Source: Rotaria sp. Silwood1 (lineage: Eukaryota; Rotifera; Eurotatoria; Philodinida; Philodinidae). Taken from it: a DNA stretch of 64,000 bases. The stretch spans positions 7,343,634-7,407,633 of the forward strand of contig CAJNOP010000001.1 in NCBI GenBank assembly GCA_905250075.1. Direction: 5' to 3'. Every line of letters starts with the position of its first letter. The first letter of the stretch is position 1. Below the pieces are notes generated by a model. That model was given only the letters and a program-made list of their open reading frames with translations. It had not been told where the DNA came from and ran no database searches. Positions 47,023 through 59,700 of the stretch are shown here, in pieces. The translations under genes and the position numbers were made by a program.

Positions 47023-49299
47023 AATTATTTTTATTGTTGTTTTTTTTTTTTTCTATTTCTAAAATCAAAAAAAAATAATGAATCTATTCATTTTTTTTAA
47101 ATTTTACATATGTTTTATTCTATAAAAAAAAACATAAAATTCAATGTCATGAGTAATACAATTAGACAAATTATATTTTTGAATACACAAAATAAAGAAA
47201 ATTTATTTAATACCAAAAATTATCATCAAAATAGAGTCAAATTAGTTTTATTTCAGTTTCTCTTCTACAAAACATCATCATCAATCGAATATTATATGTT
47301 CATATTAAATATAATACCAAGCAAAATCATATGCATCCATAGTATACAATTGCTCATGAAATTGTTCAATTAAGTTCGAACTTGATAAATTCATATCACA
47401 TGATGAGGATATTCAAATGTCACAATAGAATGAAAATATTCAAGATATTCATGCTTATCATTAAACCAAGATTCATCAATATCATAAATGATTGTAAGAT
47501 ATTTTGAACAACACCACAGAATTTATTTCCTTAATAAAATTGTTTTAAGATTTTATATATAACTTTTGATCTTCTACCATTAATTATGTAGAGTTGGTGT
47601 TGAGTCAACTACGGAAATAGCTTATGAAGGTACTAATTATGACATTGATGTTGCTAAATTTTGGCAAGTAGAGATGCAGAATGAACTAAAAATAACACAG
47701 TGATCGTAAATGACATAAACATTGAATTAGTTATTAATTCGATCTTTTTTACAGGTTTTCGTAACTATATGGTTATTCTATATATATAAACGTGGAAATC
47801 TACTTATCATAAATTATTTTTTCGAAAGATAAGTCATTTCTGAGAATATTTGCTAGTTCTGATTTTAATTCTATATCACTTAAGATATCATTCAACAATA
47901 ACACCATATCAGCAAGTACAGATTTCTCTCTTTTATCAATAAAATATTATTTAAAAATTGTCATAAAATGCTTTTTGACTGATTATCCATTCTCATGAAA
48001 TTTTTAGAATGAAGATCGTCCTATTTATGAGTTTATAATGAAATATAAAATAATTCTAGAAAAACTATTTTCCATGTGACTCACTAGAAATGAGTCAAAA
48101 ATAATCCAAGTTATGATAAAAAAATATTGTTTTCATATCTGTAATCAAGAAATATTTGAAAAACTACTCTGTAAATAGAATATATCCATAGTACTATAGA
48201 TCAATCTCATAAACACTTTAATAATCAATGTGTGTAACTAAATGTTATTAAAAAAATTTAACAATTTTCACGCTTTTTCCGAATCATAAATCTTAGTCAA
48301 AGAATGAGAAAAAGAAACTGTATTTTTTATGAATTTGTAGCTTATTGAAGGCTTTACACAGTTTTGAGACTAACCTCGAAATAGTACTTTGTCATTTTAA
48401 ATGGATAGTTTCTACGAATGAATCAAAAATAATTCAGCAGGGAATAACGGGTTCATCAATAAACTGTTTTAAATTCTATTTCTCTATGTATATTTTGAAG
48501 ATAAATGATTGTTACAGATCCAAGTATAAATTTAATTTGTTTACTTTTCTTATACTCACATTCTTTCAGTCCATATCAAGTAATATTCAAATATTTATTC
48601 GAAAATGTCTGGAATATATCTTCATATCTGAAAATATACATAATAAAAATGAAATATTAGCAATCAAATTCATTTTACCTGCTAAACGACGATCAGGATA
48701 AATAAGTTTTATTTATTTTCAATAATTACTTTCTCAATATTTTTTATTTTTTTTTTAATTTGTTTTTATCATATGATTCTCATGTTCTTCATCTTCATTA
48801 TAATACTCATTAAGTATTAATACTATATTTGAACAAACTAAACATCAAAGAAACAAAAGTATTCAAAAATATAAACTGAACTTTAGATGATTTAGATCAA
48901 ACTTCACCTTATGAAGAAAAAACTATAAGACTAATACTAATTATAAACGAAACTTTCTTTTTAATCATATCACACTAGAGCGTCATTAGTTTTTGAACAA
49001 TCTTTTGACGACAAAAAAATTCAACACAATACTTTCATATTTCTTAAGTTGAACAAGTACAAAAATATTTTTTCTAACATACCATGTATCATAATGAAAG
49101 ATTTATATTTGATCCATCAACAAATAGTTCTACTGACTTAACTGAACACGTCATACATAAATTATGACTCTAAGTACATTGATTACTTAGTAAAAATTAA
49201 TTATGAATATTTCATGAAAAAAGTATTCGAAGAATTTTGGTTAGTTAAAGAATTTTCTTCAAAGATTTTCAACCAATAGATAATTTTCTTTTGTATATA
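47023..49299. other. Gene-poor AT-rich region with possible decayed exons
   Basis: No complete gene recognised. Three protein-like stretches stand out. On the minus strand, about 47399-47520 reads YDIDESWFNDKHEYLEYFHS and ends in TGA. On the plus strand, about 47591-47704 follows a TATGTAG acceptor-like site and reads VGVESTTEIAYEGTNYDIDV up to a stop. At 48345-48701 (+) a 118-codon open frame, MKALHSFETNLEIVLCHFKW and on, has no family. They may be fragments of degraded genes. Confidence 0.35.
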
Positions 49300-50581
49300 C
49301 AGTTAGATGAAAAGGTCTTTGTTCCTACCATGATGCAATTTTCTAAAATCATATCTCTGGTAGGTTTCATAGAGATTCTTTCAGAACTTCGTAGAAGATG
49401 AGGAAAGATCTAAATATAGTTGTGTTTGTCACAAATTATCGGAAGTGTACTTGAATTGAAAAATATGCCTAGAAAATAGAATTCTGTTTTTTCTGAAAAC
49501 GAAACCATGAACTCTTTTATATTACTGAAACAACACTCATCGATTTCCTAAAATTGTTGCTCATTGAATGATCGTTCTTATCCAGACTATCAACTAGAAC
49601 GATATCGAGATTAAAGAGCAAGGCAAAATTGAGGATAGATGGCATCACAGTTGACTTTGCAGCATGACTACTGACGATGACAAGACAGTCAACCAATGAA
49701 TTCAATGAAAGAGCAAGATAAGAGTGAAAGAATCCGCTCTAAAACTTCTACAGAACCAAGGTCCTCACCCGTCCTGATGGATGGCATAGGGCAGTTCGAA
49801 TGAATGGTTTGCAGAAGATGTTGTCCTACACAAAACTGATGTTGACACAGAAGCACAAAGATACACGTGTCCGACGGGTAATTCAACACAAAGACGAGGA
49901 CTATAGCCGACCTATAATTACCAAGAAAGCTAGCTACTAAATATTAAGAAACATCTCTTGCTGATGGTGGAAGAATCCAAGCGTTGAGGTTTAATAATCA
50001 CGAAGAAAAAAAAACAGAAGATAATGATTCATGATGGTTTCTATGTTGAAGTCCTCATCAACTATGATTGATTCAAAAATATGACAGATGGTATTCACTA
50101 CGTCCAAAACCACCTTCTTCATAATGTCAGGCGGCAAAAATAGTTAACGTTACCAATTAACATTAAAACAATAACTCCAGACATTGAGGATGAACAGCTA
50201 CAGAATTGTTACACACGAAACTGCCCGAACTGATTGACACTGCCGAGCATCCCCGACGTTAGACTGATGGAGAACCCCTGGTCGATCATCAAATATCGTG
50301 TCGAGAAGCAGAAACCATCAAATATCTATCAACTCAAGAGTTTTCTGCGCGAAGAAAGGAACAAAATAGACTTAAATACTCTAAATCATTTAGTTAAATC
50401 GATGAAATCCTGATGTTTAGCTTTGAGTAACTCAAAGAGAGGAAGGATTAACTATTAATTGTAATGCTTTTATACCATATACTATGCTTTATCTGTATGC
50501 ATATTTAATTTCACCATTGATTGTATTCATGTGGAAAGAAACCTGAGACATTCAGGACAAAAACTTTTGCACCTTACTGTA
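49298..50581 (+). mobile_element. Degenerate Tc1/mariner transposon with TIRs and TA duplication
   Basis: The element is 49300-50579 (1280 bp) between TA dinucleotides. The inverted ends begin CAGTTAGATGAAAAGG (left) and CAGTAAGGTGCAAAAG (right). The plus strand inside encodes fragments of a Tc1-type DDE transposase in shifting frames: LTQKHKDTRVRRVIQHKDED near 49840-49900, WWKNPSVEV near 49965, and PSIPDVRLMENPWSIIKYRV with VEKQKPSNIYQLKSFLREE near 50247-50360. In-frame stops interrupt it. The position of the first catalytic Asp reads Lys (ITKKASY), and the second Asp region is scrambled. The copy is dead. Confidence 0.8.
49600..50395 (+). pseudogene. Tc1-family transposase pseudogene
   Basis: Remnant of the transposase carried by the surrounding Tc1/mariner element. 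The recognisable C-terminal third keeps the MENPWSI(I/L)K block that contains the catalytic Glu, but stops and frameshifts lie upstream and the first two catalytic Asp are lost. The N-terminal helix-turn-helix region could not be aligned confidently. Open frames on the opposite strand here (49517-49705 and 49689-49889) are shadows. Limits are approximate. Confidence 0.72.
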
Positions 50582-53500
50582 TCTCGAAACCTACGTGAAC
50601 CAGATAAATAGAATAAATCGTGTAATTGATAGTGCTCTTCCTGATGCTATATTCAACAATAAATTGGATAGGCATCAAATGAAAAGAGAAATTTCTTTTG
50701 TTACGTTTCTGTTGAAAATTTCCGTTTTAGGTCAAAAAAACACTAATTTTAAAAATATACTCAAAAATTAGAATAAAAAATGCTCATTATATAAAGTATA
50801 ATTTGCTCAATTGAGTCATGTCTCATAAAAACTATTTCGAAGTAGAACAGGCACGCAGTAGTTTCCAAAAATATGGAGTCGGATAATCTTAAAAGGATGA
50901 AAAACAGCATAATGTGATTGCATCGTCAATAAAAACTAAATAGATGAAAGGATTGGCCTGAATTTTTTTTTTTATTAGTATATTAGAGACTATTGACTGT
51001 AATTTGACGAAAATCAGATCATTCTAGTTCATCTAGTTTTTGAGATAAACACAAAATAAAATTATCCATGGGTAGGATAATGTTGACAGCCACTATATAG
51101 ATACAATTTGATAATGATAACAAAATAAAAGTTAACTATTTCATTGAGATTTCATAGATAATGTTAAGTAAATGTTCACCGACTGTTTCTTTTTCTTTTT
51201 CATAAGTTTGAATTTTTCATGAAGTGAAGAAAAAAACAAATAAAAGATACAAACAAGAATACTTAAACAAAAAAAAACCTAGTCACAATAGAAAAATTTG
51301 TACGAGTGTTGTGTCAGAAAACGTTAATAATGAGACAACAAACCAAATCTAAAACTATTTTATTACTCATAATTTATGATATTCTTTTTCAGTATTCAAA
51401 ATGCGTGAACATGTTATCATAAATATAAACAAACTATACATTTTTTTTAATCTTTGGAAACGTCTATTTTTTGCAAATATTGTTTACGATAATTGATCAG
51501 TAGAAAACTATTAAAAAGACAAGATGAAAGTAAATTGTATCGTAATTCAAGAATCGGTTTCTGAGAGAGGAAAGGAAATGTAGAAAGAAAATAGTCTCTT
51601 CAAAATCAGTTAGAATGATGAATGATTGGTTTTTCTATTCTTAATATATATTTTATTCGGCATTTTTACACATAAAACGCACAAAAGTTTATTGAAGTAC
51701 ATAAAAAACATTAAGTTATTGAATCAACATTTCAATACTTCAATATGAAGGATTTAAAATAAGAAAAAAAAAAACTCGACTCTAGTTATTCATCATAGGC
51801 AGCTCGTAATAAATACTATAATATTGTTTTTCTTGAGGAATAAAATTCGGAATATACTTCAAAAAAAAAAAATGCAAGAATATGTCAAGTCGTACTTTTC
51901 TCTTTCAAGACAACTTATGTTTACCCTCTAAACTCAAGTTTCTAATGCTTATGTCTTTGTTAATGAGATCGCACTTCAATAATATTTTTCCGAATCTTAT
52001 CATATTTCATTACTACTTTTATCTCAATATTCTTAGAAGTTTATAAGAACATATAGAACATCGTAGTATTAAGAAATGTATAGCAATATAAAACATGATT
52101 CTTCAATTACTCAAAATTCTATAAAATATACACGAAAATAAAAACTATCTAAGAACTGAGAAATAGAAATTCTTTTTCTTAATTTTTTATTTCAAGATCT
52201 CTAGAAAACTTAAATCATGTATTCTACACAATTTCTCACTCCATTCTTAGCACCGATGAGTTTATTACGAATGAATGTGAATATTTGATTGAACAAAATA
52301 GTCTCGAAAATTTTCTACTCGACCGATTAGAAAATATAGACGAATGATTGAATTAATGATTAATTCAAGGTCGGTCAGAAAATTGTCATAATTTTGTTGA
52401 TATCTCTTCAGTAATTTGTAAATTCACATTTTTTTCAGTTTTCAAATATTGTTGAAAAGTTATCTTTACAAGCATTTTTAATCGAAGCCAAACGTTCATT
52501 GGAAGAATTCTTCATATTAACATTTTAAATTGAATTGTCTTTTTTAATAGAAATACATTAATCTCTAAGATATGACATACTGATCAACTTGAAAACAATC
52601 AGTAATTATTCTATGTTAAATTAAAAACTAATCTTAAAATGTCAGTATTAATGAAAAAGAAAAAAAAAACGACAAGTCATCACATACAATACACTTACTC
52701 TAACTAATTAAAATCCATCAAAAACAAAATTCAATATCTTGACACCTGTAAAATCTGTCAAACAAAAATAGAACACTTCGTTGCTTGTAAACATTATCTC
52801 GAGCTCAAACTGATATAGGAAGTAGCTAGACTGTGATTAAAAATCCTGCAGTTTTCACATCTCTAACAGCACAATAAAGTATATAATAGATACCTTGATA
52901 AAATATAAGTACTTTTGAATAGAATATTTTCTAAATTTATGAATTTTACCTAATCAATTAATTTATTGGCAATATTTCTGTAGTGATATTTATTTGTGCT
53001 TTTTTTGTTTCATGTTCATCACACAATACGTCCAACAACATTGCACCAAGGCCGAATAGTAAGTCCATACTTTTTAAAATAAATACACTGAAATAAATTT
53101 CACATTCTAGAAACAAAATAATTATTATTATTTTGATGCAATAGTTTTAGTTTTACAAGTAAGAATTAAAAACAAAAAAAGAAAAAAAGAACAGTATTAT
53201 CATTTAATAATTTTGGTAAGATATGCAATTCTTAAATCGATTGACTAATGTTGAAATATTTTATTTGACTAGACTGTATTAAAATTTCTAACTAAATAAT
53301 TCTTATTCATGATTTTCTTCATCATAGTTTTCGTTCATACATAGTGTCAAAAAAAAACCATTTAGTAATTAAAAAAAAAGTATTAACTACTCTCTTTCTT
53401 GATCCAATTTGTTTTTCTTCGTAAGATTGTAGCGCTTTTCATTGATTAGTTATTTGTTATTCACCAATAAAATCTATTCGAATAATAAGAGAACAGAGAG

Positions 53501-53741
53501 AAAGAAAAAAAGAAAAAGAAGAAAAAAAAAAAGAAACGTAAACAAATCCAATCGATCGATCGATCGTTTGTAGTCTTACGGCAACATTTTTTCTTTTTTT
53601 TTCTGGAAAGCTTGCTATCGTCGATTTTCCATCAGCTACATCGCCGTCATCCATTATAGAAAAGGACAAAGAAACATCATAATACTTTATCAATAAAGGA
53701 ATTCGGGTCATGCATTCCGTTCATTATCTATTTTTATCATC
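50582..53741. other. 3.2-kb gene-free AT-rich region
   Basis: Dense stops in all frames and many A/T homopolymers. A stretch near 52330-52375 reads RPIRKYRRMIELMINSR (+), vaguely protein-like but isolated. The last few hundred bases before 53742 should include the promoter of the PDZ scaffold gene; a CGATCGAT run lies at 53553-53568. I see no repeat with clear ends. Confidence 0.4.
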
Positions 53742-56700
53742 ATGGCTCAACTATGTGGTAAAACTGTCTTAATTGATTTGAAAGAAGCTTTGAAATTTTG
53801 TTTTTGTTTTCTTATTTTTAGAAGCCAGTACAATATTAAAACGATTGAGTGAACGTTTATATCAATATAATCATTGTGAAGAACAACTTGATATTAATTC
53901 ATTACAACAAATTCTTGACAGTCCATTATTTAATACATTATATAATTTACAAGAATCTTTTCAAAAACTAAAATTTGAATTTGAAAAAGGAAATTATCTA
54001 ATAAAAAATTGTTTATTTGATTTTGATATTGAAGGACATTTAAAATTAATTAACAATAAAACAACGAATTCAGGTATATATTGTTTTCTCTAATAATGAA
54101 AATAAACTAATTGAATTTTTCTAGATATTGAAAACAACGATTATCTATCGAATGAAAGTGCTATTCGAAAAGTTATTTTGAATAAAAAGACTCCGAACGA
54201 ATCGCTAGGATTAAGTATAATCGCATATAAACATCAATTATCTGGTATTAATGCAATTTTTATTGATGATATACAACCGAATAGCCTTGCTGATGTGTAA
54301 GTTCTTCGTTCTTTTTTTTTTTTTCCTATCAAATTTGTTTTTCATGCCTTGAGTTATTCACCTGTTTTTATCTCAGGTTTTCTCTTTTTTTTTTATCTCT
54401 CATGGAATTCTCATTAGCAAAAGACCCATGATCTGTTTTCTATCAACATATTTACAACGAAGAGTTAATCAAAAATTGCATTGATAGCTATTATATCGAC
54501 GTCATTATTGCATACTTTTGATTACATAGTTACGCACAAGATAAATAAATATATTAATTACTCGCTCGTTTTTCTTTCGAAAAATGTCATTTAATAAAAT
54601 TTCTTTTTTCATGCTTGCTTGTTTCATGACCTTCAATGACAACAAATCATGTTTTCTATTCTTTTACAATACAGGGAACGCAAAAAGAGATGATTTACAA
54701 ATAATTTCTTTTGCTCTGTCGTGTCAATTTTTGTGTTCTAATAGAAGAATGCATGCTGAGAGTAACAACCATCTTTTTTCTATTTGTACTTTTTCTAGCG
54801 TGTATGCTCTATGCTCTGCCACTTTTGACAGTTGTCGGCACGCACATAAAAGCCGAAAAGAGAAATATACATTGGCAAGTTTGCCTCAAGAATAGATCGA
54901 GAAAAAAAAAAATTTTTTCGAGATAGCAAATATATTTCAATTTAGTGCCATCTATGAAACAAAGAAACTGAAAGAAAAAAAAACGCCGATAACACGTTTA
55001 TTCTTAGTTTTTGGTGTATGTATGGAAAAAAAAAGAGAAAGAATCAATCGTCTTGCTTAGGTCTCGAGAGATCATCAACTATTGTCACAAAGGATAAACC
55101 CGTTGAATATAAAAAGAAAAAAAAAAAATAAGAAATAAGAAAAGAGCGGAAGGAATAGATCATTATCATCGTCATCATCATCATCACTGTCATCATCATC
55201 ATCATCATGAATAGGAAACAGAAGCAGGTTTATTAATTATAAGACTACAATGAACGCACCTAGCTTTATGTTCTATTATCTAATAGGACATATGAGAAAA
55301 AAAATTGCTATTGACAGCCAAGTAAGAATTATTATCATTATTATTATTATATATATATATATATATAATGTAAAAAAAGTGAGGAGATATATATGATTTA
55401 TAACGAACAGTAAAAAGTCATAGCATATGAAACGTGTTTCTCTAACATTTTATATGTTGATAATAATGCTAAGAAAAAAAGAGATGATAACAAGGATATA
55501 GATTGTTGGTTTACGTGCACATGATGGATATTTTATCATGAAAATTAAATTATCTAAGACGTTGATGGACTACAAAGATAGAATAGCTTTCTTCATTCTT
55601 TTTTTTTCTTCTCTTGCTTCGTCTTATTCGTCTATTTCTCTTGGCGCTAAATTGAGAATTTTGTGCGTGAAGCCGAGATTGTCTCTGATGATGTGTATAT
55701 ACATACATATAATCATGTGTATTTATATGTTTTTTTTCTTCATTTTGGTTTTTTTAGAAATGGTCAACTACGAATAGGCGATCAAATAGTCTGTATCAAC
55801 GATATTTATTTGGATTCACAAGATTCAACGCTTACTGTTCGTGCTCATCAACTTCTTCTTGATTTAACACGTTTATCAATTGAACTTGTTGTCATTGCTA
55901 CAACTACTGATTATCCTCATGCGGCCGTGGCAACGTCGAACAACGACGGACACAGCTGTGTTCCGACATTGTCGACGCCTTCTCACGTCGACATGGTGGT
56001 AAGATTATGATTAATTGTAGAGATAAACAAACAGATATATGCATATGATATACATATATATTTAATTTATATTCATTTTTATTTAGCTAAATACATTGTG
56101 GACACAAATTGAAATTGTCGAATTAACCAACGACGGCTCCGGGCTAGGCTTTGGCATTACTGGTAATAAGTCAACGGGTGTTGTTGTCAAAGCAATTGTG
56201 CCCGGTTCAATTGTCGATAAAGTAATACCTAGTTGATCATATTATATTGTTTCTTTTCTTTTTTGTTATTATATATTTGTATTTTCTTCTTTCCAACTGG
56301 TTTTTTCAATTGTTCGAACAAAAGAAAACATATAGACACGAGAAGAAGACAGATAGATAGAAAGAAAACCTTATAAAAAAGATAGGGAGCGAAAGGAAGA
56401 AAATAAATTGGTCTAATAAATGATAGCCAGTACGTATATATATATATCGTTATAGAAAAAAAAAAGAATGATAGAACGAGAGAAGAAAATAGCACGGATG
56501 AAAAAGACACCCAGTCATTTGCTTCTATATACTACCAATCTTATGAGCAATACATCAAAAATTCCTAATATCCGTTTTTTTGTCTGTTTTTTATCTAGGA
56601 TGGTCGTATTCGTACGGGCGATCACTTATTTCAAATAAATCATGTCTGTGTGCGTGGTATGAGTTCTGAACAAGTAGCTGGTATACTTCGACAATGCTCT

Positions 56701-59700
56701 CAACAAGTTCGTCTTGTTGTTGCACGAAGTGTCCGTGAGCCTGCAGCATCTTCAACAACAACAACAACAACAACTGACATAGCTATGAATAAACTACCAT
56801 TAATGCCACAACAACCATTATTAATATCAGAAACTTTGATACGAACAACAAATAATAATACATTATCAACAACGACACCTCCTCAATCAATGGCTACTGA
56901 TAAAGATGGAATTATAAATAGTTCACAAAATCGAATTCTACTTCGTACTGAACGTTTACTGGAAAGCAATCATAATTTTGAAAAAATTCTTGAAAATCTT
57001 CGTGAACAGGTTCATATCTATTTTTTTATTAATATTACAAAACAGGAAGGAAAAAAAAAGGAGCAGTTAATTATCTTTCTAAACGAGACTAGATGCTTAT
57101 GTGTGACGTCTTTCTCACTTTCCTCTAACCCATATATATTTTCTCTCTTATTTGACATCCTTTTCTCTTTTTCCATCCATTTTTCGGATCCTTTGGGCAC
57201 TTTCTTTTCTTCACCCCTTCGTCATTCTCGTCAACTTCTCGACTCAAGCATCTTTGCACACAACATAGGCATGACAGGTTACTCTGATAGTCCTACTAGT
57301 TAGAAAAGAGAGAGAGGGTGAGAAAGAAAAAAAAAAAAAAAAAAGAAACAAGCATTCACAGTAGTGAAAGTGCGTGTCTATGCCGTCGATTCTATTAAAG
57401 AAGCAAGACGAGTACGAGTCGATTGTCGATTGTTAATCTTCTGCATCTTTTTCTCTTCGCCTTCTATAGAACCGAGCGTTAAAAAGCACTTACAGCTATA
57501 ATAATACAATGCTAAAGAATCCTTAGTTGTTCGTTTTTTCCATATATCTTTATATATATATATATATCAAACTGTCTCTATTTGATTATATCAATATGTT
57601 TAGTATCAATATGAAGATGGCACACAACTATTGGATGTAACCTTGGAAAAAGGTGATGATGGTTTAGGCATAACTGTTGCTGGTTATGTGAGCCCTGATT
57701 CCACAAATAATGGTAAAATGATTTTTCTTTTCTTTTCTTTTTTTTGACATATTCTAAAACGGGAAAAAGAGAAAGGAAATGTAATTGCAGTAAAATTTAT
57801 TTAAAACGTTACATTCAAATTATTAAAAAGGAACGGAAGATTCGATTTTATTGATAAATAACATCTATGCATGATAGAGCAAAGATAATGATTGAGTCTA
57901 TTGTTGGTATCTCTTATTATTTCTATTGATGCTATGTAAAACTAATATTAGAGCAAAAAAACAATAATAATTCCTTTGAGAATTCAAATGTCTTCTGTCA
58001 TAGATAGCAAAAGAAATTTTATTTCTTTATCTTTTGATTTATATTTATATTTTTAGATGCCATAGCTGGTATATTTATTCGTGATATAGCTGAAGGTAGT
58101 GTATGTTCTCGTGATGGTCGTTTATCAATAGGTGATCAAATAATTGAAGTTAATGATCAATCACTTAATGGATTTTCTAATATTCAAGCACTTTATTTAT
58201 TACAAAATACAAGTTCATCTGTACGACTTAAAGTTCGACGTTATCTTGATGGGATTAAATTTGAAAAAATTAAAGAAATGATTGGTAAATATTGATTTGT
58301 CCTTTTTTTTTTTTTGTTTTAAAGAAAGATTTTTTATTTTTTGTATTTTTCAGCACTTGAATCTTCACATCAAATAGAAGAAAAAATTGAATTTCAATCT
58401 CCATTAGATATTCATGAACAAATACGTCAAAAATGGAGTAAAGTTTTAGGAAATAATTATGATATATTAATAACTGATGTTTATAAACCTGATAATGGTG
58501 GTCTTGGAATAACACTTGAAGGTACAGTTGATATTGAAAATGGTGAAGAAGTTCGACCACATCATTATATACGTGCATTATTACATGATGGACCTATTGA
58601 TACAGAAGGAACATTAAAATCTGGTGATGAACTTTTAGAAGTAAGAAAATTTAATTTGAAATATTGAAAATTATCATTTGTTTTGTTTTGTTTTTCTTCG
58701 AAGGTAAATAATCAAGTTTTATATGGAAAAAATCATATACATGTTATTGAAATTCTAAAACGTGTTAAACATCAAGTTAAACTTGTTTGTGCTCGTCGTA
58801 AAGTTTCTCAAATAAATGAAACATCTATAAAAAATAATATTCATAATCGTTCTCGTTCTATAACATTTGGTAAAACAGCTGAAATTGTTGTTAAAGCTAA
58901 AAGTATGGGAACATTAGATTCACCAAATTCATTATTAAATCTTAGTTCATCATCAATATGTAGAACAAAACAATATAGATCTCGTTCACTTGAAGTTATA
59001 TCAAATTTAGCTCTTTGGTCAACATCAATTATAGATATTGAATTACATAAAAGTGATCATGGTCTTGGTTTTTCTGTACTTGATTATCAAGATCCATCAA
59101 ATCCAAGTTATTCACCTGTTATTGTTATACGTGCATTAGTACCTGGTGGTGTTGCACAATTAGATGGAAGAATTGTTCCAGGTGATCGTTTAGTTGCTGT
59201 TAATGATATAACACTTGAAAATATGACATTAGATGATGTTATTAAAATTTTAAAATCAACAAAAATAGGTCCAGTTAAATTAAGTTTATCAAAACCATTA
59301 CCATATCCAAAGTTTAAAAATGATAATGATGATGATAAAACTTCAACTGATAGTGATCAAGATATAAATAATAATAATAAAATAAATCAACGTAAATCAC
59401 GTAGTAAAAGTACACCAACAAATGTCATTACTAATAATCATCAGGTAATTATATTTATTTATTCATTATATAAAAAATTTAGAATATCATTTATTTATTT
59501 AGTTTTAAAATATTATTTTTAAGGTAAATTAATCATAAATATACTAACAATAGAATTGAATCACAATGATTTTGCGTTTTCTAATTATAAACAAAAGGTC
59601 AAGAATAGAGAATAAATTTAAATTTCAAGTATACTATATCAATCATCATATAGGTCATTTAGCTATGAAATGATAATTGAATTTCTTTTCGATTAGTTAG

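Noticed and set aside
56650-57303. 217-codon frame read straight through scaffold exon 6
   Set aside because: After 57009 the sequence becomes intronic; the conserved continuation is the PDZ3 exon at 57604.
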